Shown here piece by piece: positions 11,404 to 22,109 of a stretch of DNA of 64,000 bases. Source of the stretch: Puccinellia tenuiflora (Eukaryota; Streptophyta; Magnoliopsida; Poales; Poaceae); NCBI GenBank assembly GCA_012064385.1, contig QRDG01001520.1, positions 248,001-312,000 of the forward strand, read 5' to 3'. The notes below the pieces were generated by a model, which made no database searches, was not told the DNA's origin, and saw nothing but the letters and a program-made list of their open reading frames with translations. Numbering within the stretch: position 1 is the stretch's first letter; each line of letters starts with the position of its first letter. Both the position numbers and the translations under genes were made by a program.

Positions 11404-13783
11404 ACAACAAGTAAGCCAGCCTAGCTATATGGCTATAAAGAAAGCGCTTTACGGGAGGCAACCCGGTTGTTTTTATTTGGATTTTCTTTGTGTCCTCTTG
11501 ATGTAACAAGAGATTGTTTTCTTAGCTTAGTTTCTGGAATTTTTAATAAAGTGCCAAGTTTTACCTATTTTGGTTTGAAAAAGTTGCTACTTCTATTTAG
11601 AGAATTTATTCCTGCACGAAGTCTGTGCACTGGTTGATTTTTCATTGCTATTCTGTAACTCCGATTGAGCTGAGATTTTAACTGTAACTGTAACTTTTCA
11701 TTCTATGTATGCCTGAATGTTTTCAGAATTTTTCTATGAGTTTTAGTAGGACAGAAAAATACGTTTTGCTGCTGCTGTTTTTCTTGACAGATTCTGTCCC
11801 ATATTGTTTTATGCATAGTCTGAACTTTTCAGTTGAATATTTTTTATCCAATTGAGTTTATGAGTGGGAATAAAACATTATACACTCTCTGATCATTCAT
11901 ATGAATTTTACTCCATGGATTATATGCAGCAAGAAGCCTATTTGTTTATCTCTACTAATATCACCCCACAGAAAAGAAATTGGAGAAACAGTAGTTTTGA
12001 AGTTTTTTTCATAGGGGTTGGAGGAGATGCACCATGAGTTATACAAGGATGGTGAAAACCATAAGCTTGGGGATGTGGAGAACATCCCCACTGAACCAAA
12101 ATACTTTCGGTTTGCACACGTCTAACTTCTGTTTTTCATTTGAAACACTTTATCGCATAAACTTGGAGCGTCTTTTTGTTTGTTTTTGCTTTGATTTTTA
12201 TTTATTTTTGAGACCACCACACTATCATTTATATATGAGAAAGCTACTGGAAATATGGGTTGAAATATCTTGCATGCTTTTGTTGTATTGGGAAAAGAGA
12301 TGTCTAAGTTGATTTTTAATGACACATATAGTTGCATGATTCATGAGCTTCTTTATGAATAATAATTTGCAAATGCTTTATCATGAGCTATCTTTTATTC
12401 ATGTTTTGATGCTGTATGTTATTTCACCTTGTTTGACATGAATTAGTTAGTTCTATGGACACTCATGCATGCATCTAGATGGTCATCTTTCTCCCTTTTG
12501 CTAGCCCAAAAATTCCAACAAGTAAAAACTTGTTTCCAGCACCCTCAACCCAAGTTTTTCCAGTGAGTCCACCATATCTACCCATTAGCTTTATGCTATT
12601 CCAAGTATGTTTACCATGTTATTTGTGTTATCTATACCTCTAAATGAAAATGATTGTGTTATTTATTGTAATGGGAAAAGTTGGTTAAAAAGCTCTCGCG
12701 AACTTGATGCACACTTTATTTTTATTGCATTTAATAAACATGAACCATTGTGATTAATATTATGATGATAGTGGCTTGATAAATGTTTAAGGTTGGGAGT
12801 TAGCCCATATGTGCTGTCACATGCAAAGCTTTCAACATGTTCCATCCTTTATTTAGTTGATATCATGTACTTTTGTTTGTGGATGCCTATCATGGTGAAA
12901 TAATGTGGAAATAGAGTAAGTTTAAATGAGTTTGTATAAATGGTTAGAGAGAAACCTGGGCCGCTAATCTAAGCCATGCATCATTCATGGTGGAAATTTA
13001 CTTACATGCTATTTTTAACTTTCTGTGATACACCCTACAATAAAAAGCTATATCAAGTGGTAAATAAAAAGGGTGTTGAGGTTGTTCATTCTGTTTGTTT
13101 GTCTTGTTGTTTTGATGTGGGCTTGATCCATATCATGGGACAAGAGGTACCCCAGTTGAGGCTCTTGATAATACCATTATTACTTACAATGATAGATAAC
13201 TTAAACTTTCTTTGTTTCCCAAGATGAGTAATCATGGTGTAGGTACATGTATTCAAGGGGCATGAGACATCTAACCTTTACTTTATCAAGGCCACTACTC
13301 ATATTTGCTTTCACATTTAACTTTAATCATTCAAGATGCTATGATAGGGGAATGAGAGCTTGACACCAAGTATTACCATTGCAATCAATAACTCAAGTAG
13401 AATAGTTTGGAGGATAGATGAAACTTATGCATGTTTACCTCTACTCATTTATATATCCTTTCCAAAGTGTCCACCTTTTACTTTCAGATTTTCATCTTCA
13501 CTCTATGACCAATATAGGATGTTCTTACTTATCATATTGCATACTTGTGGTCCATATTACTATCTTTTATGTTACACCTTGTGAACTATCATTGAACATC
13601 CTTGCATTGAATACTTGATGTCACTTTATAAACTATTTGCATATTGCTACTTCTTTGAATTAATGAATCATTTGACTTTATGTAGCAGTAGCAATCATCT
13701 TTTATATCCATATTGTTATTAAGTTCATGTTAGTTTTAACACTTTCATACTCGAGGACGAGCATGAGTTAAGCTTGGGGATGT
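11404..13783 (+). mobile_element. Non-coding 3' internal region and polypurine tract of the Athila-like element
   Basis: About 2.4 kb without a domain or a long ORF, in the place where pol would be expected. It ends in GAGTTAAGCTTGGGGATGT (13766-13783), the polypurine tract that primes plus-strand DNA synthesis just before the 3' LTR. An echo of this motif, AAGCTTGGGGATGTGGAG, occurs at 12063-12080. Confidence 0.75.
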
Positions 13784-15963
13784 TGATGCATGTAAAATGC
13801 ATACATGAACTTTGCATTATAATACTTGTATTCCATTCATATTTGCATCATATAAGGGGTATATTACTGTTATTTAATGATTTTTGGTAATTAATAATGA
13901 TTTCCCCTTTTTATGGAATTAATCCTGCGCAGGCAGAAAACCCCTATTTCTTTCCTTATTTATTTTAGGGCCCTAATGATGTCATAATGAGCTGCAAATT
14001 TACGGGGATCATTATTTTGGAAGGAGGAAGACCTAGGAGCGAATGAAGCAAGCAAACGGAGGCCGGAGGGGCGAAAGAGGGTGCCCCACGCGGCCAGGTA
14101 TAGGGGCCGCATGGGCCCACCTCTTTTGGCCCTCGTGGCCCCGTTTGCGACGATCCTTCTTCCTGAAGCTTCCTCGTGACCTAAAAACGCCTATATAAAG
14201 AGCCCCCCGACGTTTTTCTGAGAGAGAGCCGCCACACGAGAGAAACAAGAAACAGAGACCAGCAGGCTGTAGATTGGAGGGGGGAAACTCCGGCGGAGCA
14301 CTGCCGGAGAGGTCTCCTTCTTCTCCATCGACATCTCCACCATCTCCATGATGAAGAGGGAGTAGTCCACCTCTGGACCATGGGTTTGTGGCAGTAGCAT
14401 ATGTATCTCTCTCTCTCTTGAGCTTCACTAATTAGCACCGTATGAGCTGCTGAACATGATTACGGTCATCGTTGTATTACCTTTGTGGTGGATCTTTTTA
14501 TGAGTTAATATATGTTGATATTGCAATGTTTATTTCAGTTATGAAAGTAGATGCATATTATGTACCCCGTTCTTGTATCCTTGTTTTGATCAAGCATGTT
14601 TATGAGAGCGTGTGAGGGGGAACGTGTGCATTACTTGGAGTAACGGGGGTGGTGATGTGATAAGCTGACAACTTAATATCGCGATCCATTGGGTGTTTAC
14701 CTTACTTTGTTGCCTCACTAGGGATAAACCAACGAGAGACAATTTGCTACCCGCATGGGTAGCTACACACCCATGCGTTATACGGAGATGCAACCCGTAT
14801 GTATCCGTTTTGGCTTGTTTTCCTAGTAAAACACGGATATTTGGTGTACAAAACTGGTTTCGGAATTTTCAAAAAAATATTTTTTGGTCGTCATTTTGAG
14901 GTGTTTTTCATAGTTGACTTTTTTGTTGACTTTTGGGTCAAACTTTACTAAAAAATCACAGTGGATGGAAAAAATTCGAAAAAATTTCAAAATACTTTTT
15001 AATAATTCTATCAACTCTACTAGTGACATCCCCCTTGTCTACTTGAGTAATCTCATTTTTCCGTTGCATATACGTTTCGGTCAAACTTAGGGTGTGTAGC
15101 TACCCATGGTGGTAGCAAGTCTTTTCCGTAAACCAAAATACCATGTTGCAAGGTATGAGGAGTGACAAGCCTCTACCTATGACTAGATCCAGCATGTTCT
15201 TATTTTCACTTCATGTCATTAATCTTAAGGCTATACTCTCAGTCATCTTAATTACTGAGGTGTTATGATTTAGTTCGCATCTTGGTGGAGTATAAGTGAG
15301 ACTAATAATCAAAAGGTCTCTATGTTAGGACGTGATGCCCATATAATTAGTAACATGTCATTAAACTTGTTTGCAATCTCATATGTTAATCCTATGTCTA
15401 CTTATTTGCCACACTATATTAAAGAGAGAGTGCATGTGTGAAACCATGAACCCCGGTCCATTTTTAATCATAAGAAACAACTTTCCAACCACTTTTAAGC
15501 ATTTTCTACATTCAGCCATTTTAAAATCACAAAATACAAAAACACTTTTATTCATTGCATACACATATAAAAACCCCAAAAATATCATCCATCATCATTA
15601 CTATCATCCTTGCATTACTACTTACCACCATTGCATATTTATTTACTGCTTTGCATTCATTATTATCTTAATATCATTCTCACACCTTGTGCTTGACAAC
15701 CACTTGGTGAGGTTGAGGGCACAAAGCAATCTACTTTGTTTGCAGGAAATCTAGAGAAGGACAAGGAGATAAAATCCCCACTACCGATACCCCGAGAGTT
15801 CGATATTAAACCCTCGAGTCACCCTCGTGGGGAAAAAACTTCCACTTCTACATACTCTGCACTTGGAGGCTCAACCTATCCCATATATTATTTTCCTTTC
15901 AGGGTATCAAGAGTGCTTGTTGGCGTAGTTGAGGGAGAAACACTCTCATCAATTCCGTCATCA
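13784..15963 (+). mobile_element. 3' LTR of the Athila-like element (carries a MITE)
   Basis: Matches the 5' LTR closely along its length but is 2180 bp, because of one 396-bp insertion at 14733-15128 plus its duplicated target. It ends GTCATCA, followed by the target duplication CCGGG. Confidence 0.92.
14733..15128. mobile_element. 396-bp MITE with about 40-bp inverted repeats
   Basis: Absent from the 5' LTR, so its limits are exact. The flanking direct repeat is TAAACCAA (14725-14732 and 15129-15136, 8 bp). Its ends are inverted copies that share TTGCTACC, CATGGGTAGC and TACACACCC. Long TIRs with an 8-bp duplication point to the Mutator or hAT group, and the TIR length favours Mutator. No coding capacity. 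Confidence 0.85.
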
Positions 15964-15968
15964 CCGGG

Positions 15969-16059
15969 CCACTGCTCAACTCGCACCACTCCCTCCACCT
16001 CTCCCTCGCTCACCACCACCTCCTGGACCCGCCGGTGGAGCCACAGCGCTGCTACTCGC
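15969..16059 (+). other. 91-bp piece of the split older sequence
   Basis: GC-rich segment trapped between the Athila-like element and the solo LTR. Its left end follows the CCGGG duplication and its right end is the CTCGC duplication of the solo LTR. In the ancestral order it continues 7337 and leads into 21547. Confidence 0.6.
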
Positions 16060-16370
16060 TGATGCATGTAAAATGCATCCATGAACTTTGAACTATAATA
16101 CTTGTATTCCATTCGTATTTGCATCATATAAGGGGTATATTACTATTATTGAATGATTTTTGCTAATTAATAATGATAATTCTGCGCAGGTAGAAAACCC
16201 CTATTTCTTTCCTTATTTATTTCAGGGCCTTAACGACGTCATAATGAGCTGCAAATTTACGGGGATCATTATTTTGGAAGGAGGAAGACCTCGGAGCGAA
16301 GGAAGCAAGTAAACGGAGACAGGAGGGACAAAAGAGGGTGCCCCACGTGGCCAGGTACAGGGGCCGTGTG

Positions 16371-17010
16371 TGTCGGGGGAATGACCCCCGGGTATACCAA
16401 AATCCACGAATCGACAAAAGAACAAGAAAAGCAAACCACGAAGATCAAGCAAGCTGCTGGCTGGAGGCTCCAGGCAGCTCGTCCGGCTGGAGGCTCCAGG
16501 CAGCCCGTCCGGCTGGAGGCTCCAGGCAGCCCGTCCGGCTGGAGGCTCCAGGCAGCCCGTCCGGCTGGAGGCTCCAGGCAGCCCGTCCGGCTGGAGGCTC
16601 CAGGCTGCCCTAAGTAGTACTAGCTGGGCCTAATGGGCCACCCCTTTGTCCCCTGGGCATCCCCTTTATAAGGTGCACCAGGGAGCCCTTGAGAGGCAAC
16701 CTTTGGAGGAAACCCTAGATAGATATTTGGGAGGTGGAGGCTCCTCTCATCCCCACCTACCCCTTCTTCCTCCTCTAGCTAGGGAGAGATGAACACAGCT
16801 CATGGAGCAAGCATTGTAGCCCGAGATCTATTCCATGATATACATCAGACATGCAGGAGTAGGGGTGTTACCTCACCACGAGGGCCCCGAACCTGGGTAC
16901 ATCGCGTGTTCTTGCCGTGCTTGTGCCCAATCCCGCCGGAACGCCATCGCCGCCTTGTCCCACACTTCTTTTCCATCTTTGATGGATATGCCGTGCAACC
17001 CACCACGACA
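16371..17010 (+). mobile_element. 5' LTR of the GC-rich element, with minisatellite
   Basis: 640 bp. Positions about 16453-16610 hold six near-identical 26-bp units (GCTGGAGGCTCCAGGCAGCC plus CGTCCG). CCCTTTATAAGGTGCACC near 16663-16680 is a probable TATA box. GAAACCCTAGATAG follows it. Confidence 0.88.
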
Positions 17011-19059
17011 TTTGGCGCCCACCGTGGGGCGAGCGGCGAGCGGATCCCGTTCTCGGCGGGACCCCTCTTCGTCGACATCTTCGTCGCCACCTCGGCGCCA
17101 ACCATCTTTCCCGGAGAAGCTCCGGCCACCAGCCATGGCGCCGTGCTCGGCATCTAGATCTGGATCATCATCGTCAGCTCCACCAGCGCGTGAAGCAGCG
17201 GCGGATCAACACCAAGATCGTCTTCCCCGCGTCCCCTCCGACCTCAAACAACTCCGCGCATGGCCGTGACGGCTCTCCGCTTGAGCTACTCCACGCCCGC
17301 GCTACTCCGTCCCATGCCACCGCCTGTGGATGCGTCCGCCCACACGCCCGCGCTCGAGCTCTGCGCGAGCTTCTCCTTCGTGTCCGCGCCCGAGCCCGTC
17401 TTCCTCACCGCGCCTCCGGCTGCACGCACCCGTCTCCGTCAGCGCGCCATCAACCTTGCCGCCCACGCGGCCACATCCGCGACCGAGCTCCTCGCACCCG
17501 CACGCCCGTCCGCTCCAGCTGCACGCAACCACGCCCGTGCCTCTTCTCTGCCGCCGGCCGGCTCCGGCTGCTCGCGCCCGCGCCAGTCTCTGCCTGCTCA
17601 AGCTCTCCCAGGACGCCCGCATCCGCCTGCCGTGTTGGCCGTCTCTGGCCCCAGCTCTCCTCGTCGACCCCGCACTCGCCCGTGAGCCTTCGCCTCCGGC
17701 TGGTCGCCCTCAACGCCTCCCTCTCCCGTGCGTCCGGCAGCCTCTGCCGGGTCCCTGCTCCGCCGCGGCCGCGCGCCCCCCTCTTCATTCGCGCGCGTGC
17801 CGGCTCCGCCCCGTTCGCCGCTGCGCCTCTAGAAGGCTCTGACCCTTCTCTCCAAAACCCTGCCTAGGCCGGCTGCGCCTCGCGCTGGCCGCTCCGCTCC
17901 ACGCCGGTTCCACCCCGCCTCCGCGGGCCATCCCCGCCGCCGGCTCCGACACCGGCCGACCCATGCCTGGCCGCCTACGCTGTCGCCATGGCCGACTGCA
18001 CCGCATCGGCTCTGCGTCCCGCTCCGCCCCGTCCGCGCCGGCTCCGTTTGCGTCGCCCCGGCCGACTCCGCGCTCGCCGGCTCCGCCCGGCTCCCCCCCC
18101 ATCGAAGCGCGCGTCCGGCCACCCTCACTGGCTGAGGCCGGCTCCGGCCGCTCTGCCCCGTCCACGCCGGTTCGCTCCGCCTCCAGCGCCGCTTGCTCTG
18201 CCCCGGCGAGGCAGAATTTCGGGCCGGCTGAAAAGGGAAAAAAGAAAAAATAAAAAGAGGAGCCGGCCGGGCCGGCTAAAAAAAAAGAGTGAGAGCCGGC
18301 CGGTCCGGTTGGTAAATTAAATGGGAAAAAAAGGGGAGTCAGCCGGCAGAGTGGACTGGGACTCCATTTAGCTTCAACTCCACCCGGCAGCCAGGCCGGC
18401 TGCGATCAATCCGGCTGTCCCTGGCAATTCGGATCCCAGACTACAACAATTCTTCCATGCCTACAAAAAACAATAGAAACCGCAGATTTTGTACATCGAT
18501 ATCTATTGACTAACTTCGTTTCTTGTATGACCATTTTTGCATGAACCTGCCAAGGACCTCCCGCTGGCGCTGCAGGACCTCGACAGCTTCGGGGGCTAGT
18601 GGATCCCCAAGCCAACCGGCTCCTCCAGCTGGCTGCCCCTTCGACCGGCTCCATTCGCAGCTGGGTTTTCGGGGACTCGACATCATCATCGCCCCCGTCG
18701 TGAACCTCGGTAGCACGTCACCGCCATCGCCCATACCACGAAGCTCGGGGGCTCGACGTCATCATCGCCATCACTCCCAACTTGGAGCTCGGAAGCAAAA
18801 TAGCCGCCAACCGGCAGAAGGCCAAAGACCTCCGGTCCAAGAGACCCAGAGGCAAGCAGCCGCCAAGCCGGCAATATCATTCCCGGGTCATGCGCATCCG
18901 CTGACCCGGAGGACTCTATCACCCCGGCCAATAGCCCATGGGTTGCCATGCCGTCAGCCGGCAATATCATTCCCGGGTCCTGCACAGTTGCCGACCCGGA
19001 GGAATCCATCACCCCAGCCAAGAGCCCAAATTCAACTCCAAATTCTGCAGTCGTCTACA

Positions 19060-19750
19060 TTGCCATTCGGCTTCAAGGATTTTTCATCCGGCTTCAAGGA
19101 TTTTCACCTGGCCACAACTTTCATCCGGCTTCAAGGATTTTCATCCGGCTTCAAGGATTTTCACCTGGCCACAACTTTCATCCGGCTTCAAGGACTTTCA
19201 TCCGGCTTCAAGGATTTTCATCTGGCCACAACTTTCATCCGACTTCAAGGATTTTCATCCGGCTTCAAGGATTTTCATCCAGCTTCAAGTTCATCCGGCT
19301 TCAACTTCGTCCGGCTTCAATTTCATCCGGCCTCAAGTTCGTCCGGCTTCAAGTTCATCCGGCCTCAAGTTCGTCTGGCTTCAAGTTCATCCGACGTCAA
19401 GTTCATCCGGCTTCAACTTCGTCCGGCTTCAAGTTCATCCGGCCTCAAGTTCGTCTGGCTTCAAGTTCATCCGGCATCAAGATCATCCGGCGTCAAGTTC
19501 ATCCGGCTTCAACTTCGTCCGGCTTCAACTTCGTCCGGCTTCAACTTTGCCTGGCCTCCAGTTCATCCGGCGTCAAGTTCATCCGATGTCAAGTTCGTCC
19601 GGCTCCAACTTCGTCCGGCTTCAAGTTCAGCTGGCCTCAAGTTCGTCCGGTTTCAAGTTCATCCGACGTCAAGTTCGTCCGGCTTCAAGTTCGTCCGGCT
19701 TCAAGTTCTTCCGGCTTCAAGTTCCTTCGACTTCAACTCCAAGTTTCAGC
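19060..19750. repeat. 16-bp tandem repeat array inside the GC-rich element
   Basis: Units of TTCATCCGGCTTCAAG with C/T and A/G variants are repeated dozens of times. The left part (19060-19270) is organised in longer blocks with GGATTTTCACCTGGCCACAA. Since 16 is not a multiple of three, each of the three forward frames cycles through the same peptide mixture and all stay open. This explains the 526-codon frame over 18523-20103 and two other long overlapping frames. Not a gene. Confidence 0.88.
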
Positions 19751-19856
19751 CGGCTCTAGCTCCAACTCCAGCATCTCATCCACAACAACCAAGACAAGGG
19801 GAAGATCGCGAAGTCTTCCCAGCAAGCTGGCAAGACTCCACGATCTCGGGGGCTAG

Positions 19857-20496
19857 TGTCGGGGGAATGACCCTCGGGTATACCAAAATCCATGACTCGA
19901 CAAAAGAACAAGAAAAGCAAACCACGAAGATCAAGCAAGCTGCTGGCTGGAGGCTCCAGGCAGCTCGTCCGGCTGGAGGCTCCAGGCAGCCCGTCCGGCT
20001 GGATGCTCCAGGCAGCCTGTCCGGCTGGAGGCTCCAGGCAGCCCGTCCGGCTGGAGGCTCCAGGCATCCCGTCTGGCTGGAGGCTCAAGGCTGCCCTAAG
20101 TAGTACTAGCTGGGCCTAATGGGCCACCCCTTTGTCCCCTGGGCATCCCCTTTATAAGGTGCACCAGGGAGCCCTTGAGAGGCAACCTTTGGAGGAAACC
20201 CTAGATAGATATTTGGGAGGTGGAGGCTCCTCTCATCCCCACCTACCTCTTCTTCCTCCTCTAGCTAGGGAGAGATGAACACAGCTCATGGAGCAAGCAA
20301 TGTAGCCCGAGATCTATTCCATGATATACATTAGACATGCAGGAGTAGGGGTGGTACCTCACCACGAGGGCCCCGAACCTGGGTACATCGCATGTTCTTG
20401 CCGTGCTTGTGACCAATCCCGCCGGAACGCCATCGCCGCCTTGTCCCACACTTCTTTTCCATCTTTGATGGATATGCCATGCAACCCACCACGACA
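19857..20496 (+). mobile_element. 3' LTR of the GC-rich element
   Basis: 640 bp, nearly identical to the LTR at 16371-17010, including the 26-bp minisatellite. Scattered differences include CCCTCGGG for CCCCCGGG near the start. Confidence 0.9.
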
Positions 20497-21546
20497 GCGT
20501 GGGCCCACCTCTTTTGGGCCTCGTGGCTCCGTTTGTGCCAATCCTTCTTCCCGAAGCTTCCTCGTGACCTAAAAACGCCTATATAAAAAGCCCCTCGACG
20601 TTCTTCGACGGGGGGTGGTCGCAAACAGAGAAACACCGAAATGGAGATCAGAAGCTGCAGATTGAAGGGGGGAAACTCCGGCGGAGCGCTGCCGGGGTGG
20701 TCTCCATCTCCCCCAACGACATCTCCACCGTCTCCATGATGAAGGGGGAGTAGTCTCCCTCGGGGCTGAGGGCTCATGCCGGTAGCTATGTGGTTTATCT
20801 CTCTCTCCCATGGTGTGATCTTTATGTGATCATGAGCTTTGTAATCTAGTTGAATCCATAGATGTTACTCTTCATCATCTTATGAATTATGCTACTCAAG
20901 TGGTTTTATTGATGTGATTTCCGAGTCACCTTTGTCCCATAGTGTGAAGTTGACAGTGTGTGCACCGTGTGTGGCTGTTAGGCTAAAGATTACATGAATA
21001 CTTATCATGAGTTATTATTTGTGTTGGGTGTCTCTATGATATTGTGGTGTTTGTTAGTACTATATTTGGATGCGGATAGTGACCGCATGAAGTGTCCATA
21101 TATGTGGAATACGAACTTTAAGGTGTGCTTTTTGTAGCCCTACACATTGGATTGGTGTTCGTTATCCAACCAGAGGATAGTTCGGGGTAGCATAGTGAAG
21201 AGGAAATATCTATGTATTCAATTATATTATTATTGTTGAGAGTGTCCACTAGTGAAAGTATGATCCCTAGGCCTTATTTCCAAGCACCGTTTACACCTTT
21301 GTCTTGTCCTCTTGCATTGAAGAGGATTGGGACACTTTCACATTCTTGTTTTGTTATATTAAACTTCCATCCATTAAATCAACCATCTTGTTCTTTAAAC
21401 TTGTTTAGTGCATAATCAACTAAAACTTGTGACACTTTAGTTGTAGGGAATAGATAACTTTTCCTTCTTGCTCCTGCGGATCGATACCCTTCTTCCACAT
21501 TGAGAGGTGCTACAGTGATCCCCTGCTCTTGGGGGTTATCACTCGC

Positions 21547-22109
21547 CTCCCGGCCGAGGAGGTCGAGCCCGCCGTGCTCGACAGCCACCGAGGTTGACCA
21601 TGACCACCAGGCCATGCCGCGCCCTCTCTTCTTGTTCCTTCTCTCTTATGCTATTTCCGTTCGAGCTGATGCTCCTTCCTTTCTCCCAGGACCGCGGACA
21701 GAAGACCCTTGCTGGGCATCGTGGTTCTGTCCGTGCTCGACGCAGCTCACCCACGTCCACGCCGACGACCGGGAGCTCACCAGCTCATGCGCGGTGTCCT
21801 GCCGAGCATCATTTTCGTGGTCGCCTGTATCCGCACTCTATCTCCTCTCCGACCAACTCCTGCATATGGCGGCCGTTGTCTTTTTCTTCGTCCACTGCCC
21901 ACGGCTGCCGCACGGCCACGCGACGCCACCGTCCTTCAAGTCCACGCGGAAGGATGAGATGCAGCTCCTGGAGTTGCTCTGACGCCCTCTGCTGTTCCCA
22001 GCTCCGGCATGACCTACCTCGCCTTCGTCGTCGACAAAGATCTCCGCCATGGCGGTCATGGTGAGCACACTGGAGGCCTCCTCTCCGTAACTAGCTCACT
22101 CACGTATTT
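21547..22109 (+). other. GC-rich continuation of the split older sequence
   Basis: Follows the CTCGC duplication of the solo LTR and ends where Copia-like sequence begins. GC-rich with several open frames (for example 21500-21982), but no domain, conserved motif or splice pattern could be recognised. It may be the transcribed part downstream of the TATA box at 7318, or an older repeat. Confidence 0.35.

Larger units (their letters stand above)
7338..15963 (+). mobile_element. Complete Athila-like Gypsy LTR retrotransposon, gag-protease only
   Basis: Two LTRs beginning TGATGCATG and ending GTCATCA bound the element. Both flanks carry the 5-bp target duplication CCGGG (7333-7337 and 15964-15968). 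The primer-binding site TGGCGCTGTTGCCGGGGA at 9123 and the polypurine tract AAGCTTGGGGATG before 13784 are those of Athila-lineage elements. The internal region encodes gag and a retropepsin but no reverse transcriptase, RNase H or integrase, so movement would need a helper element. It resembles Triticeae Sabrina-type elements in style; the name is not verified. Total length is 8626 bp, including a 396-bp MITE in the 3' LTR. Confidence 0.93.
16371..20496 (+). mobile_element. Complete GC-rich non-autonomous LTR retrotransposon
   Basis: Two 640-bp LTRs (16371-17010 and 19857-20496) beginning TGTCGGGGGAATGACC and ending CACCACGACA flank a 2.85-kb internal region. The target duplication is GTGTG (16366-16370) versus GCGTG (20497-20501). 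The single C/T difference is at a CpG and is probably deamination. The primer-binding site TTTGGCGCCCACCGTGGGG begins at 17011, and GGGGGCTAG before 19857 is the polypurine tract. No gag, protease, RT or integrase is present, although several GC-rich frames stay open. It must have been moved by proteins from another element. It sits inside the solo LTR and is therefore younger than it. Confidence 0.92.
16060..21541 (+). mobile_element. Solo LTR, split by a younger LTR element
   Basis: Starts TGATGCATG and ends GGGGGTTATCA, with perfect 5-bp duplications CTCGC at 16055-16059 and 21542-21546. No internal region or second LTR is attached, so it is the product of LTR-LTR recombination. After removing the 4.1-kb element at 16371-20496 its length is about 1.35 kb. 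The first part (16060-16370 and 20502 to about 20810) is clearly related to the LTR at 7338. From about 20811 to the end it is unrelated, so it belongs to a different subfamily. Its TATA box is CCTATATAAAAAGCC near 20578-20592. Confidence 0.9.

Noticed and set aside
17190..18320. Long Pro/Arg/Ala-rich open frames on both strands
   Set aside because: Extreme GC content inside a complete non-autonomous LTR element leaves few chances for stops; no conserved motif.
18523..20103. 526-codon open frame
   Set aside because: Crosses the polypurine tract and into the 3' LTR and is kept open by the 16-bp repeat array; the other two frames are open too.
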